Part shown: one piece after another, positions 47,019 through 56,559 of the stretch
Layout: each line of letters starts with the position of its first letter
Numbering within the stretch: position 1 is the first letter of the stretch
NCBI GenBank assembly: GCA_049323895.1
Contig: JBMOKT010000031.1
Coordinates: forward strand, 1 to 64,000
Reading direction: 5' to 3'
DNA from: JBMOKT01 sp049323895
GTDB taxonomy: Bacteria > Bacillota > Peptococcia > Peptococcales > BICA1-8
DNA: 64,000 nt
The notes under the pieces: generated by a model
Database searches by the model: none
What the model was told of the DNA's origin: nothing
Seen by the model: the letters and a program-made list of their open reading frames with translations, nothing else
Made by a program: the position numbers and the translations under genes

Positions 47019-49628
47019 ATGAAAAAAGAGAAATTCATTGTTATTGACGGAAATAGTTTGGCCAACCGGGCATTTTATGCCATACCGCTGCTGAGCAATA
47101 GCAAGGGTATTATTACAAATGCCGCCTATGGCTTTACCAATATGCTGATGAGAATTATTACTGATGAAAAACCCGACTACATTGCAGTAGCTTTTGATAA
47201 AGGAAGGGTTGTTTTCCGTCATGCCGATTTTGCCGAATATAAAGCCCAGCGCAAAGGTATGCCCGATGAACTGCGACCCCAGATGGGTCTAATTAAAGAC
47301 ATTTTAAAAGCCTTAAATATTGCTATATTTGAGTTGGAAGGCTATGAAGCAGATGATCTTATTGGCACTATGGTCAAATGGGCAGAGGGTGAGAATATTG
47401 AAACCTTGATTGTTACCGGTGACAGGGATGCTTTACAACTGGTTTCCGACAAAACTAGGGTACTTATAACCAGAAAAGGCATAACTGAATTAGAGATATT
47501 CGATATCCAGGGGATTAAAGACAAATATAATCTAACACCTCAACAAATAATAGACCTCAAGGGGCTTATGGGGGATGCCTCGGATAATATCCCAGGTGTA
47601 CCAGGTGTAGGTGAAAAGACAGCTTTAAAGCTCTTGCATGACTATGGAAGTGTAGAGAACATACTTGCTAGTCTAGCTGATTTCAAGGGCAAAAAGCTGG
47701 GAGATAAACTAGAAGAAAACTCCGAGCAGGCTATATTAAGTAAAAAGCTTGCGACCATCTATTGTTGTGTGGAGTTGGAGCTTAATAAAGAAGGGTTAAG
47801 GACTGTCTCTCCTGATTATGAAGTACTGATTCCTCTTTATGAGGAGTTAGAGTTTAAAAATCTGCTCAAAAATTTACCTGAACAGGCTAAGGCATCTCTT
47901 GAACAAATATACTTCAAGGGGGAAGTGGTAGAAAATCCTCAGGATTTAAAAACCATCTTAAATAAAAAGGAAGTTAATCTGCTGACCATTCTCTTGGATT
48001 ATGATACACCTGATGCCAACCGGGGTAAAGTGACAAGGATAGGTTTACTGCTACAGGATAAAGGTTATTTAGTAGAATGCAACAACAATTTTAAACAGTA
48101 TGCTCTGGTCTTAAAACCCTTTCTGGAGGACAACACCGTTAACAAAATAACCTATGATGCAAAAGTGGCTTATATCTTTTTTGGCAGGGAAAAGGTTAAT
48201 ATAAAATCCTTAGTAGACGATGTATTGTTAGGGGGATATCTGCTCAATCCATCCCAAAATGATTTAAGTCTAAGTACCCTTATCCATGATTACCTGCAAA
48301 GGGACACTCCCGAGAACCAGCCAGAAAGGTCCTTTGGTCTACTAGAGGGTATCTATCAGTTGCGGGATATCATTAACGGCAAACTATTAGAGACCGGGAT
48401 GATGAAACTGTATCGGGAAGTAGAATTTCCCCTTTCCCAGACACTAGCTGCAATGGAGCTTCAAGGGGTTAAGCTGGACAAAGAGCAGTTGCTGATTATG
48501 GGTAAAGATTTAGAGTTGAGGATAGATGATTTAACTGAAAAAATTTATAACATGGCAGGGGAAGAATTTAACATTAATTCACCCAAACAACTGGGAGTAA
48601 TCTTATTTGAAAAACTTGGATTATCCGCAATCAAAAAAACAAAGACCGGCTATTCAACAAATGCAGAGGTATTGGAATTCCTAGCGGAAGAACATGAAAT
48701 TGTTAAGGAAATATTGAATTACCGTCAGTTGGTTAAACTCAAGTCCACCTATGTTGACGGGCTGTTAAACCTCATTAATCCCAAAACCCAAAAGGTGCAT
48801 ACTTCTTTTAACCAGACTATAACTGCTACCGGCAGATTAAGCAGCACGGAGCCTAATCTGCAGAATATACCCATTAGACTGGAGGAAGGACGCAGGATCA
48901 GGAAAGCCTTTATTCCTTCCAAGGATAACTATATATTATTTACAGCCGATTACTCCCAAATTGAACTGCGAATTTTAGCTCATATAGCCCAAGATAAGGT
49001 ATTGATCGAGGCATTCAATGAGGGTCAGGATATCCATACTCGCACCGCCTCTGAAGTTTTCGGAGTGCCAATGGATCTTGTAAGCAAGGAAATGAGGCGC
49101 CATGCCAAGGCAGTAAATTTTGGCATAGTTTATGGGCTAAGTGATTTTGGTCTCTCCAGGGATTTGGGAATCACTAGAAAAGAAGCAAAAAAATATATTG
49201 ACAATTATTTTGCACGTTATGCAGGGGTAAAAAGATGGATAGACCAGATTATTGCCGAAGCGAGAGAAAAGGGGTATGTTACTACTTTGCTTGGCCGCAG
49301 GCGCTATCTAAATGATATTCTAAGTAAGAACTTTAATCTGCGCAGTTTTGCAGAGAGAACTGCTATGAATACTCCTATTCAGGGCAGTGCAGCAGATATC
49401 ATTAAAATTGCCATGGTTAAAATTCAAGAGCAGATGGTAAAAAGCAAGTTTTCGGCACGCATGATATTGCAGGTGCATGATGAACTGGTTTTTGAAGTCC
49501 CTCCCCAGGAGATATCCAGGCTTATTCCCCTGGTAAAGAGTGAGATGGAAGAAGCATATTCCCTGGATGTACCTTTAAAGGTCGATATGCAGGTAGGTTT
49601 TAACTGGTATGATTTAGAAACCATATAA
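47019..49628 (+). CDS. polA: DNA polymerase I
   Basis: An 869-residue repair/replication polymerase. The N-terminal 5'-3' exonuclease domain is complete (FDKGRVVFRHADFAEYKAQRKGMPDELRPQ, EGYEADDLIGT, LKGLMGDASDNIPGVPGVGEKTA). The middle 3'-5' exonuclease domain appears degenerate: the place of the acidic DxE motif reads LDYDTPDANRGKVTRIG, so proofreading is probably lost, as in Bacillus-type enzymes. The polymerase motifs A (FTADYSQIELRILAH), B (RRHAKAVNFGIVYGLSDFGL) and C (LQVHDELVFE) are intact. GTGGGAG precedes ATG 47019. It is followed four bases later by the mutM start region. Confidence 0.96.
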   Translation: MKKEKFIVIDGNSLANRAFYAIPLLSNSKGIITNAAYGFTNMLMRIITDEKPDYIAVAFDKGRVVFRHADFAEYKAQRKGMPDELRPQMGLIKDILKALNIAIFELEGYEADDLIGTMVKWAEGENIETLIVTGDRDALQLVSDKTRVLITRKGITELEIFDIQGIKDKYNLTPQQIIDLKGLMGDASDNIPGVPGVGEKTALKLLHDYGSVENILASLADFKGKKLGDKLEENSEQAILSKKLATIYCCVELELNKEGLRTVSPDYEVLIPLYEELEFKNLLKNLPEQAKASLEQIYFKGEVVENPQDLKTILNKKEVNLLTILLDYDTPDANRGKVTRIGLLLQDKGYLVECNNNFKQYALVLKPFLEDNTVNKITYDAKVAYIFFGREKVNIKSLVDDVLLGGYLLNPSQNDLSLSTLIHDYLQRDTPENQPERSFGLLEGIYQLRDIINGKLLETGMMKLYREVEFPLSQTLAAMELQGVKLDKEQLLIMGKDLELRIDDLTEKIYNMAGEEFNINSPKQLGVILFEKLGLSAIKKTKTGYSTNAEVLEFLAEEHEIVKEILNYRQLVKLKSTYVDGLLNLINPKTQKVHTSFNQTITATGRLSSTEPNLQNIPIRLEEGRRIRKAFIPSKDNYILFTADYSQIELRILAHIAQDKVLIEAFNEGQDIHTRTASEVFGVPMDLVSKEMRRHAKAVNFGIVYGLSDFGLSRDLGITRKEAKKYIDNYFARYAGVKRWIDQIIAEAREKGYVTTLLGRRRYLNDILSKNFNLRSFAERTAMNTPIQGSAADIIKIAMVKIQEQMVKSKFSARMILQVHDELVFEVPPQEISRLIPLVKSEMEEAYSLDVPLKVDMQVGFNWYDLETI

Positions 49629-49640
49629 GAGGTGAAACAA

Positions 49641-50480
49641 TTGCCTGAACTGCCAGAGGTAGAAACAGTCAAACGTTCCTTAGAACCCAACTTAATAGGC
49701 AAGGAAATTACCAGTATTTCAGTGAACCTCCCCAAGCTGATAAAAATTCCTGCCGACGACAGCAAGGCTTTTCAGGAAGTTCTGACCGGTAGGAAATTTA
49801 CTGGAATAAATCGCCGGGGAAAGTATTTAATATTCTCCATGGATGATGAATGGGCTCTGGTTATCCACTTAAGGATGACTGGACGTCTATTGTATGAACC
49901 ACAGGAGAAGCCTGTTTTGAAACACACCCACTTTATTTTTACCTTGAATGATGGGTATGATTTAAGATTTCATGATATTCGTCAATTTGGTTTAATATAT
50001 TTAGTGCCTCTTGATAGACTAGATGAGATATCCGGTTTGAAAACAATGGGACCGGAACCTTTGAGCGAAGAGTTTACATTAAGCTGTCTGTTGGAAGCTT
50101 TAAAAAATAAGAAACAGAAAGCCAAGGCTTTTCTCCTGGACCAAAGGTGTATAGCCGGGATTGGCAATATTTATGCCGATGAAATCCTGTTTCAAGCGGG
50201 TATTCACCCCGATGAAACCTTGGATAGACTATCGGAAGAGCAAAAAAAGCAGATGTGGCTGGCTATTAAGGATAGGCTTTCCGCAGGAGTGGCCCATCGC
50301 GGCAGCTCAATTAAAGATTATGTAGACGGGTTCGGAGAGTCGGGTACCTTTCAACATCAACTGAAGGTTTACGGTAAAGCTGGAGAGCCCTGTGCCAATT
50401 GCGGCACACAAATCGAGAGGATTACCAGTGCTGGTCGAGGTACTGCTTATTGTCCAAAATGCCAACTGAAGAAGAGGTAA
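49641..50480 (+). CDS. mutM: Formamidopyrimidine-DNA glycosylase
   Basis: A 279-residue base-excision repair enzyme that removes 8-oxoguanine. After TTG 49641 the protein begins PELPEVETVKRSL: Pro2 is the catalytic nucleophile and Glu3 the acid, which fixes this start rather than GTG 49632. The H2TH domain is at DQRCIAGIGNIYADEILF and the C-terminal zinc finger is CANCGTQIERI with CPKC. GAGGTG lies eight bases upstream. In one operon with polA. Confidence 0.95.
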   Translation: MPELPEVETVKRSLEPNLIGKEITSISVNLPKLIKIPADDSKAFQEVLTGRKFTGINRRGKYLIFSMDDEWALVIHLRMTGRLLYEPQEKPVLKHTHFIFTLNDGYDLRFHDIRQFGLIYLVPLDRLDEISGLKTMGPEPLSEEFTLSCLLEALKNKKQKAKAFLLDQRCIAGIGNIYADEILFQAGIHPDETLDRLSEEQKKQMWLAIKDRLSAGVAHRGSSIKDYVDGFGESGTFQHQLKVYGKAGEPCANCGTQIERITSAGRGTAYCPKCQLKKR

Positions 50481-50487
50481 AATATCA

Positions 50488-50535
50488 GTAAAGTGACTAG
50501 TGACTAGTGGCTGGTGGCTAGTGACTAGTTTATTG
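50488..50535 (+). repeat. Short imperfect tandem repeat of GTGACTAG
   Basis: Five to six imperfect units of the type GTGACTAGTG/GTGGCTGGTG in a row between mutM and ytaF. Simple-sequence repeat; no function seen. Confidence 0.5.
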
Positions 50536-50668
50536 AACTGAAAATCCTCAATCTCATACTATCGCACTATCAAACTATCTAACTTTATATGTTATTTTTG
50601 TGCACACCTTTCATACCCCCTCCATATAGTATGATTAGCGTAAATTTACTTTCAGGAGGGGAAGACTT

Positions 50669-51316
50669 TTGCTCTGGGCTACACTAATCTTTGCTGCTGC
50701 CTTAAGTCTCGATGGTTTTGGTGTAGGTATATCATACGGGATAAGGAAAATACGAATACCTATTAAGTCGCTACTTGTTATTTGTATGTCTTCGGCATCA
50801 GCCCTTGCCTTATCTATGCTGGCTGGAAACCTGATAGCCAATTTGTTAAGTGCAAAAGTTGCAGAATTCATAGGAGGCACAGCCCTAATACTTGTCGGCG
50901 GCTGGCTCTTAATTCAAGGATGGTCACAAAGGTTTGATTCGATGGAAGAATTAAATACAGGAAAGATAGGACCCCTGACAGTATTTAAGTTTTCAATACC
51001 TAGCTTAGGTCTTGTGATTCAGATTTTAAAACAGCCGGCTAAAGCTGACCTGGATGACTCAGGGGAAATAAGTGTTAATGAAGCCATCTTTTTAGGGTTT
51101 GCTTTGGCTATGGATGCCTTAGGGGCTGGTTTAGGAGCCGCTATGATGGGCTTTAGCCCCATCTTCACCCCCCTGATAGCGGGATTCACAAAGTTTGTTT
51201 TAGTTTCCCTGGGTCTCTACCTAGGAAGCCGTCCTTCCATCAAGAAGACAATAGGGAATCTAAATTTAGTTCCAGGGGCAATAATTATTTTTTTAGGTGC
51301 TGTTAAAATGTTTTAA
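50669..51316 (+). CDS. ytaF: YtaF, MntP-like sporulation membrane protein
   Basis: A 215-residue protein with six membrane segments in two homologous halves: LSLDGFGVGISYGIRKI near the N terminus and LAMDALGAGLGAAMMGF in the second half, each with the conserved Asp/Gly pair of the MntP/YtaF family. B. subtilis YtaF is a sporulation membrane protein in the same gene neighbourhood (mutM-ytaF-coaE). The TTG start at 50669 follows GGAGGGG. Confidence 0.9.
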   Translation: MLWATLIFAAALSLDGFGVGISYGIRKIRIPIKSLLVICMSSASALALSMLAGNLIANLLSAKVAEFIGGTALILVGGWLLIQGWSQRFDSMEELNTGKIGPLTVFKFSIPSLGLVIQILKQPAKADLDDSGEISVNEAIFLGFALAMDALGAGLGAAMMGFSPIFTPLIAGFTKFVLVSLGLYLGSRPSIKKTIGNLNLVPGAIIIFLGAVKMF

Positions 51317-51369
51317 ACACTTAGCAGCTGGCGGCAGGAAGCCGCTGGCTGCCAATTGGCGGGTGTAAA

Positions 51370-51969
51370 ATGATTGTAGTTGGATTGACGGGTGGAATTG
51401 CCAGCGGCAAGAGTACTGTATCTAATTATCTCAAAAAATTAGGTGCTGTGGTAATAGATGCTGACGATTTGTCCCGGCAGGCTGTGATGCCCGGTGAAAA
51501 AGCCTGGCGTGGGATAAAAGAATATTTTGGTGGACAAGTTTTAAATAGTGACGGAACTTTAAATAGAAAAAGACTTGCGGAAATCGTTTTTAATAACCCT
51601 CAAGCAAGAGAAGCTTTAAATGAAATAGTTCACCCAGAAGTTATTAATATGACCAAAGAATCAATTGCCCGCTACAAAAAAGAAGGGAAAGTCCCTTTGG
51701 TTGTAGTAGATGCTCCATTATTAATTGAGGCAGGTATGGAAAAATTGGCTGATGAAGTCTGGGTTGTTGATGTGCAGGAAGAACTGCAGATTAAAAGGGT
51801 TATGGAGCGGGATGGTTTATCAAGGGAAGGGATACTTGGCCGACTGAAATCACAGATGCCTACTAAAGAAAAACTTAAATACGCCCATCGTATCATTGAT
51901 AATAACAATGACCTTGCCACTACCTTTTCACAAGTTGAAAAAATATGGAAAGAAGTAACTGAAAAATAG
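51370..51969 (+). CDS. coaE: Dephospho-CoA kinase
   Basis: A 199-residue kinase for the last step of coenzyme A synthesis. P-loop GLTGGIASGKSTVSNYL at the start, then DADDLSRQAV and VVVDAPLLIEAGM, typical for CoaE. Follows ytaF, as in Bacillus. Confidence 0.95.
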   Translation: MIVVGLTGGIASGKSTVSNYLKKLGAVVIDADDLSRQAVMPGEKAWRGIKEYFGGQVLNSDGTLNRKRLAEIVFNNPQAREALNEIVHPEVINMTKESIARYKKEGKVPLVVVDAPLLIEAGMEKLADEVWVVDVQEELQIKRVMERDGLSREGILGRLKSQMPTKEKLKYAHRIIDNNNDLATTFSQVEKIWKEVTEK

Positions 51970-52015
51970 AATGCATCCTTAAAAAACACATAATAATTAA
52001 TTAGTGATTTGTTTA

Positions 52016-52600
52016 ATGGAGGTAAGTGCTATCTTTAGGTTAGGCTGCTTATTAAAAATTGTTATAATACTAATTGTACTAACCATAATTTTTGGGGGTC
52101 TTTTTAATAGTGAATGGTTTCTAAAGATTTTTTATCCTCAGCCCCACCAGGAAATCGTTAAAGATGCCGCTATTAAGTATAATGTAGACTACTACTTAAT
52201 CTTGGCTGTTATGAAGGTGGAAAGTAAGTTTGACAGCCAGGCTCAATCAACCAAAGGAGCCCGTGGTCTAATGCAGATAATGCCTGATACTGCCCAATGG
52301 ATAGCAACCAAAGAACTAAGTCTTAAAGAATTCCAACAAGATATGCTTTTTGAACCCCAATACAATATTCCTATTGGAACGTGGTATTTAAATTATTTGG
52401 TTAAACAGTTTAAAGGTAATACAATTGCTGCAGTAGCAGCTTATAACGGCGGGGAAACAAATGTTAAGAAATGGCTTGCCAACGGTATCTGGTCAGGCAG
52501 TTTTAACGATTTAAAGGATATTCCTTTTAAAGAAACCAGAAACTATGTTTATAAAGTTATTATGGATTATAATACCTACCAAAGCTTATATGTAAAATAG
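52016..52600 (+). CDS. Lytic transglycosylase (SLT domain)
   Basis: A membrane-anchored murein-cleaving enzyme of about 190 residues. The N-terminal hydrophobic anchor is LKIVIILIVLTIIFGGLF; the SLT domain has the catalytic Glu in VMKVESKFDSQAQS, then ARGLMQIMPDTA and AAYNGGETNVKKW. The start is uncertain: ATG 52016 overlaps the ribosome binding site GGAGGT (52018-52023), so initiation at the ATC codon 52031 would fit the spacing better. Such enzymes follow coaE in related genomes. Confidence 0.88.
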   Translation: MEVSAIFRLGCLLKIVIILIVLTIIFGGLFNSEWFLKIFYPQPHQEIVKDAAIKYNVDYYLILAVMKVESKFDSQAQSTKGARGLMQIMPDTAQWIATKELSLKEFQQDMLFEPQYNIPIGTWYLNYLVKQFKGNTIAAVAAYNGGETNVKKWLANGIWSGSFNDLKDIPFKETRNYVYKVIMDYNTYQSLYVK

Positions 52601-52615
52601 TTGTAAATATATACG

Positions 52616-52645
52616 GGTTCGCAGAGTTAATTTTGCGGACCTTTT
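52616..52645 (+). terminator. Rho-independent terminator
   Basis: GGTTCGCA (52616-52623) pairs with TGCGGACC (52634-52641), then TTTTC. Confidence 0.8.
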
Positions 52646-52766
52646 CTTTAGAGAGGATTTTGTGGAAAATTAGATTTTTTAAAGGTATTTAGGTTAAAAA
52701 TAGCGAATAAACACATATTTTAAACACCATATTAAGAAACTGGATAAAACCGAGGAGGAAGCTGTA

Positions 52767-53807
52767 ATGTCCCAAGAAAAGATTCTTTCCCTAAAACAAA
52801 TAAGTGATATAAAAATAAATAAAGACCGGGTGTTATTCTCGGCTAACCACCAGGAAATAATTAATGGATCCACCACAGATGTTTATTTTGTCAAAACCTA
52901 TGAAATATTAAAGGAACTTGGGAAAGAAGACACCCAGGTAGCAGCAGAAATATTTGCCCGCAAAGGGGGGGTATTTTGTGGCTTGCCCGAGGTATTAAAT
53001 CTTTTGGGAGAAACAAATGTTGAGGTCTGGTCCTTACCGGAAGGGACAAGCTTTGCGAGAAAAGAAGTCATTATGCGCATTAAAGGAAAATATGGTGAGT
53101 TTGGCATATATGAAACAGCTATTTTAGGCATACTTGCTAGTTCCTGCGGCTGGGCTACTGCTGCACGGGAAGTTAAAGAGGCTGCCGGCAAAAGCACTTC
53201 ATTAGTCTTTGGAGCTAGGCATGTTCACCCAGCTGTTGCACCGGTTATGGAGAGATCCGCAATCATAGGAGGAGTAGATGGTTCCAGTTGTATCTTAGGT
53301 GCCAAGTTAGCGGGGCTGGAGCCCAAGGGTACAGTTCCCCATGCTATATTTCTTATAGTTGGTGATACTGTTGAAGTTGCCGAGGCCTATGACCGAATTA
53401 TGCCGCCTGATGCTGCCAGGGTAGTACTGGTTGATACCTTTAAAGATGAGGCGGAAGAAACACTTCGTGTTGCCCAAGCTCTAGGAGAAAGGCTGCAGGG
53501 TATCCGACTTGACACGCCCAGTGAACGAGGCGGTGTCACCCCGGAACTTGTTAAGGAAATAAGAGCACGTTTGGATATGGCTGGTCAAAACCATGTGAAG
53601 ATATTCGTTTCAGGTGGTTTGGACCCCGAAAGGATAAGAATCCTTAAAGAAGCAGGAGCGGATTCCTTCGGCGTAGGAAGCTATATCTCAGGTGCTTCTG
53701 CTATTGATATGACTATGGATTTAAAAGAGATAGACGGGAAATCTATTGCCAAAAGAGGTAGAATTCCAGGTATTACCGAGAATGAAAGATTGGAAAAGGT
53801 TAAATGA
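52767..53807 (+). CDS. pncB: Nicotinate phosphoribosyltransferase
   Basis: A 346-residue enzyme of the short nicotinate phosphoribosyltransferase type, which salvages nicotinate into NAD. Signs: FSANHQEIINGSTTDVYFVKTYEIL at the N terminus, the active-site region FGARHVHPAVAP, RLDTPSERGGV and the phosphate site FVSGGLDPERI followed by FGVGSYISG. Preceded by GAGGAGG. A free-standing gene. Confidence 0.9.
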   Translation: MSQEKILSLKQISDIKINKDRVLFSANHQEIINGSTTDVYFVKTYEILKELGKEDTQVAAEIFARKGGVFCGLPEVLNLLGETNVEVWSLPEGTSFARKEVIMRIKGKYGEFGIYETAILGILASSCGWATAAREVKEAAGKSTSLVFGARHVHPAVAPVMERSAIIGGVDGSSCILGAKLAGLEPKGTVPHAIFLIVGDTVEVAEAYDRIMPPDAARVVLVDTFKDEAEETLRVAQALGERLQGIRLDTPSERGGVTPELVKEIRARLDMAGQNHVKIFVSGGLDPERIRILKEAGADSFGVGSYISGASAIDMTMDLKEIDGKSIAKRGRIPGITENERLEKVK

Positions 53808-53889
53808 GTAAGCGGTTAAGATGGATAAAAAGAAAAAATAATTAGGTGCAATTTATAGGGGTTAGGAAAATTAATCCTGCTCCTTTCAC

Positions 53890-53918
53890 TTGACTAATTA
53901 TGAAGACGGTGTTAAGAT
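53890..53918 (+). promoter_or_regulatory. Promoter of tRNA-Leu(GAG)
   Basis: TTGACT (53890-53895), 17 bases, TAAGAT (53913-53918), about 20 bases before the tRNA 5' end. Confidence 0.65.
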
Positions 53919-53939
53919 ATTTTTTGCGAACAATTTTAT

Positions 53940-54024
53940 GCGAGAGTGGCGGAACTGGCAGACGCGCACGTTTGAGGGGCGTGTGGGGTAACCTGTACGG
54001 GTTCAATTCCCGTCTCTCGCACCA
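53940..54024 (+). tRNA. tRNA-Leu (anticodon GAG)
   Basis: Acceptor GCGAGAG (53940-53946) pairs with CTCTCGC (54014-54020); D-arm TGGCGGAACTGGCAGACGC; anticodon loop TTGAGGG with GAG; long variable arm; T-arm GGTTCAATTCC; CCA encoded (54022-54024). 85 bases, class II. Confidence 0.95.
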
Positions 54025-54028
54025 GAGA

Positions 54029-54072
54029 AATCCTTGTAATCCTTATCTGGAAAGGGTTAACAAGGATTTTTT
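54029..54072 (+). terminator. Terminator after tRNA-Leu
   Basis: AATCCTTGT (54029-54037) with ACAAGGATT (54060-54068) and T run to 54072. Confidence 0.75.
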
Positions 54073-54137
54073 ATTTGCATTATGCGATTCCTAAAACTAA
54101 TAAGGATTAATACTAAATCCCTGGCAAAAGAAGACAT

Positions 54138-54443
54138 TCAACAGTTTTTCTTCCCATAAAGTTTACCCCATTCGTGCATAGCATTTAGAATCGGTTTTAA
54201 ACTTAAACCTATTTCAGATAAAGAATATTCTACTCTTGGAGGAATTTCCGGATATGTTTTTCGATTTATGAGTCCATCACGCTCCATTTCTCGGAGTTGT
54301 TGCGTTAACATTTTTTGGCTGATGCCATAAATGCTTCTGTTTAAATCCCTAAAACGTTTTGGACCGTGCATTAAGTCCCGCAGGATTAAAGCTTTCCACT
54401 TACTAGAGATTAAATTCACGGTTATTTCAATCGGACAAAGCAT
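54138..54443 (-). CDS. HxlR-family transcriptional regulator
   Basis: A 101-residue winged-helix regulator of the HxlR (MarR-like) family: CPIEITVNLISSKWKALILRDLMHGPKRFRDLNRSIYGISQKMLTQQLREMERDGLI, with the single N-terminal cysteine that is redox- or aldehyde-sensitive in several family members. GGAGG precedes the ATG at 54443. It is divergent from the cupin/LysE pair at 54687 and may control it. Confidence 0.92.
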   Translation of the reverse strand: MLCPIEITVNLISSKWKALILRDLMHGPKRFRDLNRSIYGISQKMLTQQLREMERDGLINRKTYPEIPPRVEYSLSEIGLSLKPILNAMHEWGKLYGKKNC

Positions 54444-54686
54444 ATTTATCCTCCGTAAAATTATAATAATTTGTAAATCTTGTTAGTTAGCTTCCTGACC
54501 TTAAAGGCATAGTATATTAGGTTATACTTCACCATAAAACTAACCCAATGGTAAGTAACATACTAGAAAGTGCCTACTTGATAACTAAATATACATTAGT
54601 TATTATATCGGTTATAAGTTGAACTATCAAGGATAGGGTTGATTCTAGATGTTTAGCTTAAATTATATAAAGTGAGGTATATATGG

Positions 54687-54953
54687 ATGAACATAGAAGA
54701 TATTAAAAGTCAGATTGTTGTCAACATTTATAACATCCCCAGCGATAAGAAGGTCCCTTTACATAAGCATGATAAACATTATGAGATTTTTTATTGTATA
54801 AAAGGAGATGGCTTTGGCGTATTGGAAGATGGTGAAATAGAGCTTGCAGCAGGGAAAGTTTTTAATGTGCCTGCAGGCGTTCTTCATTCATTGCGTTCTG
54901 ACAGTGAGCTTTATGTTGCTTCTTTTTTGATCCCCGTGATTGGTGGTAAGTAG
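54687..54953 (+). CDS. Cupin-domain small protein
   Basis: An 88-residue single cupin barrel. The metal-binding histidines are seen in VPLHKHDKHYEIFYCIKGDG and the second motif around VPAGVLHSL. ATG 54687 has GTGAGG nine bases upstream. The substrate is unknown. It forms a pair with the LysE-type exporter gene 29 bases downstream. Confidence 0.85.
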   Translation: MNIEDIKSQIVVNIYNIPSDKKVPLHKHDKHYEIFYCIKGDGFGVLEDGEIELAAGKVFNVPAGVLHSLRSDSELYVASFLIPVIGGK

Positions 54954-54982
54954 CTTATTTTTTAAAGGAGGAAGTAGTTGCC

Positions 54983-55627
54983 GTGACACTTTTTGGGGTT
55001 TTTATGAGTGCATTTGTAATAGGCTTTTCAGGGGCGATGATGCCTGGACCTATGTTAGGTGTCACGATTCATGGCAGTCTAAAAAAAGGTTATATAGCAG
55101 GTCCTCAGGTTGTCCTAGGGCATGGAATTCTAGAACTTATACTATTGTTTGCTATGATATTCGGGCTGAAAGATTTCTTTTCTAATCAAACAGTTGCTGG
55201 ATATATTGGTGTCGTAGGAGGGATTTACCTTACATGGATGGGGGTTGGAATGATAAAGTCCAGCGTTCAAAAGGCAGTTTCTTTAGAAAACCAGGATGTC
55301 CATGGGTTTGAAGGGAAAAATTTGATTCTGGCAGGAGGAGTTGTAAGTGCAACTAATCCCTATTTTATCCTATGGTGGGCAACAACAGGAATTGAGCTAG
55401 TTCGTCAATCCTTGAGTGTAGGTTTGGCAGGAATTTTTTTGTTTTTTATTGGTCACATCTTAGCGGATTTAATATGGTACTCTGCAGTTTCAACTGCCTT
55501 TTCAAAAGGACAAAAGCTTATGAACGATGCCATTTATCATTGGCTCATTTTTATATTAGGGTTATTTATCATTGGATTTTCAACCTACTTCATCGGGAAT
55601 GGGTGGAGGGTGTTATTCTACAGATAA
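54983..55627 (+). CDS. LysE/RhtB-family amino acid exporter
   Basis: A 214-residue protein with six membrane segments of the LysE/RhtB family: FVIGFSGAMMPGPMLGVTI (the conserved PGP segment at the N terminus), then GIYLTWMGVGMI and NPYFILWW. It would export an amino acid or related metabolite. AAAGGAGGAAG precedes the GTG start. In operon with the cupin gene; terminator follows. Confidence 0.9.
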   Translation: MTLFGVFMSAFVIGFSGAMMPGPMLGVTIHGSLKKGYIAGPQVVLGHGILELILLFAMIFGLKDFFSNQTVAGYIGVVGGIYLTWMGVGMIKSSVQKAVSLENQDVHGFEGKNLILAGGVVSATNPYFILWWATTGIELVRQSLSVGLAGIFLFFIGHILADLIWYSAVSTAFSKGQKLMNDAIYHWLIFILGLFIIGFSTYFIGNGWRVLFYR

Positions 55628-55631
55628 GGTC

Positions 55632-55675
55632 AAAACTCTGCAATCATTAATAAATTGTTGCAGAGTTTTATTTTT
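55632..55675 (+). terminator. Rho-independent terminator
   Basis: AAAACTCTGCAA (55632-55643) with TTGCAGAGTTTT (55658-55669), then ATTTTT. Confidence 0.85.
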
Positions 55676-55733
55676 AAAATTAATATGAATATTTTTTATT
55701 TAAGCGTGGGCAAGCATCCAAGTGACCATTATC

Positions 55734-56462
55734 TTATGACTCTGAACCAAAAATAGCTGCATATTGATTCTCCAAGGCAAATTTTCGTCCATTCCATTTT
55801 AGGGTTGTTTGAAGATAACCTAGAGCATCCGCGGCATATCTTCCTGAAATCCTCTGATATGCCAGCAATTCATATACTCCATTTGAGTCAAAATCTATGG
55901 GATATAGACCGCTTAATGGATTAACAAATCCTTCTATTGGTGTTTTAAGCTTACCGTTTGCATCGTATATTTCATTTAAGTAACTTTGATCTTTATAGGA
56001 AATATCAATTATGAATTTGCTGCCTTCTGTAATGTTTATTACCTCTACCTTGTAATTATCCAAATAATTAACTTGATATTTATAAGCTTCGTTAAACACA
56101 CTATAGTCAAATAATAATCGAGGCATGTTTCCCACGTCTGAATAGATGTAGTAATACATAATTCCACCGCTTCCTCCTGAGGCGATGCTGATCATTATGT
56201 CTTTAATCCCATCTCCAATAAAATCTCCTAGAAACAGCGTGGGGTTATAACCAGTATCAGATTTAAGAGGAACATAATTTAATATGCCTGTGCATCCATC
56301 CTGAATAACAAGGGTAATACATTGAATAAAAGGGCTATCCATGGTTTTTACACCAGTAAGATAAACATTATCGGTTATCCCGTCGCCGTTTACATCTCCC
56401 TGCGCTGAGGAGACAATAATTGGATTCATTTGATATGAGTAATTATAGTTCTTATAAAACAT
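55734..56462 (-). CDS. FG-GAP/VCBS-type repeat protein
   Basis: A 242-residue protein without signal peptide, built on FG-GAP-like repeats with Asp/Asn/Gly calcium loops: AQGDVNGDGITDNV, LGDFIGDGIKDIM and IDFDSNGVYELL. Similar proteins in spore formers are predicted spore-surface or cell-surface proteins. The start ATG 56462 follows GGAGGAAAAAAT; 13 codons further upstream are open but lack a ribosome binding site. Function not proven. Confidence 0.8.
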   Translation of the reverse strand: MFYKNYNYSYQMNPIIVSSAQGDVNGDGITDNVYLTGVKTMDSPFIQCITLVIQDGCTGILNYVPLKSDTGYNPTLFLGDFIGDGIKDIMISIASGGSGGIMYYYIYSDVGNMPRLLFDYSVFNEAYKYQVNYLDNYKVEVINITEGSKFIIDISYKDQSYLNEIYDANGKLKTPIEGFVNPLSGLYPIDFDSNGVYELLAYQRISGRYAADALGYLQTTLKWNGRKFALENQYAAIFGSES

Positions 56463-56559
56463 ATTTTTTCCTCCAAACTTAAATTTTACTATGGTATGCA
56501 AATTCCATTTGCTTAATATACCATATGCACTCCCTAATCTTTATGCCATTACTGAGAAC

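Noticed and set aside
50488..50535. GTGACTAG repeats as attachment or regulatory site
   Set aside because: Imperfect simple repeat in a housekeeping operon, no integrase or other related sites nearby.
54940..55185. Alternative + strand frame at the start of the LysE-type gene
   Set aside because: Out-of-frame with the clear PGP-containing membrane protein; composition not protein-like.
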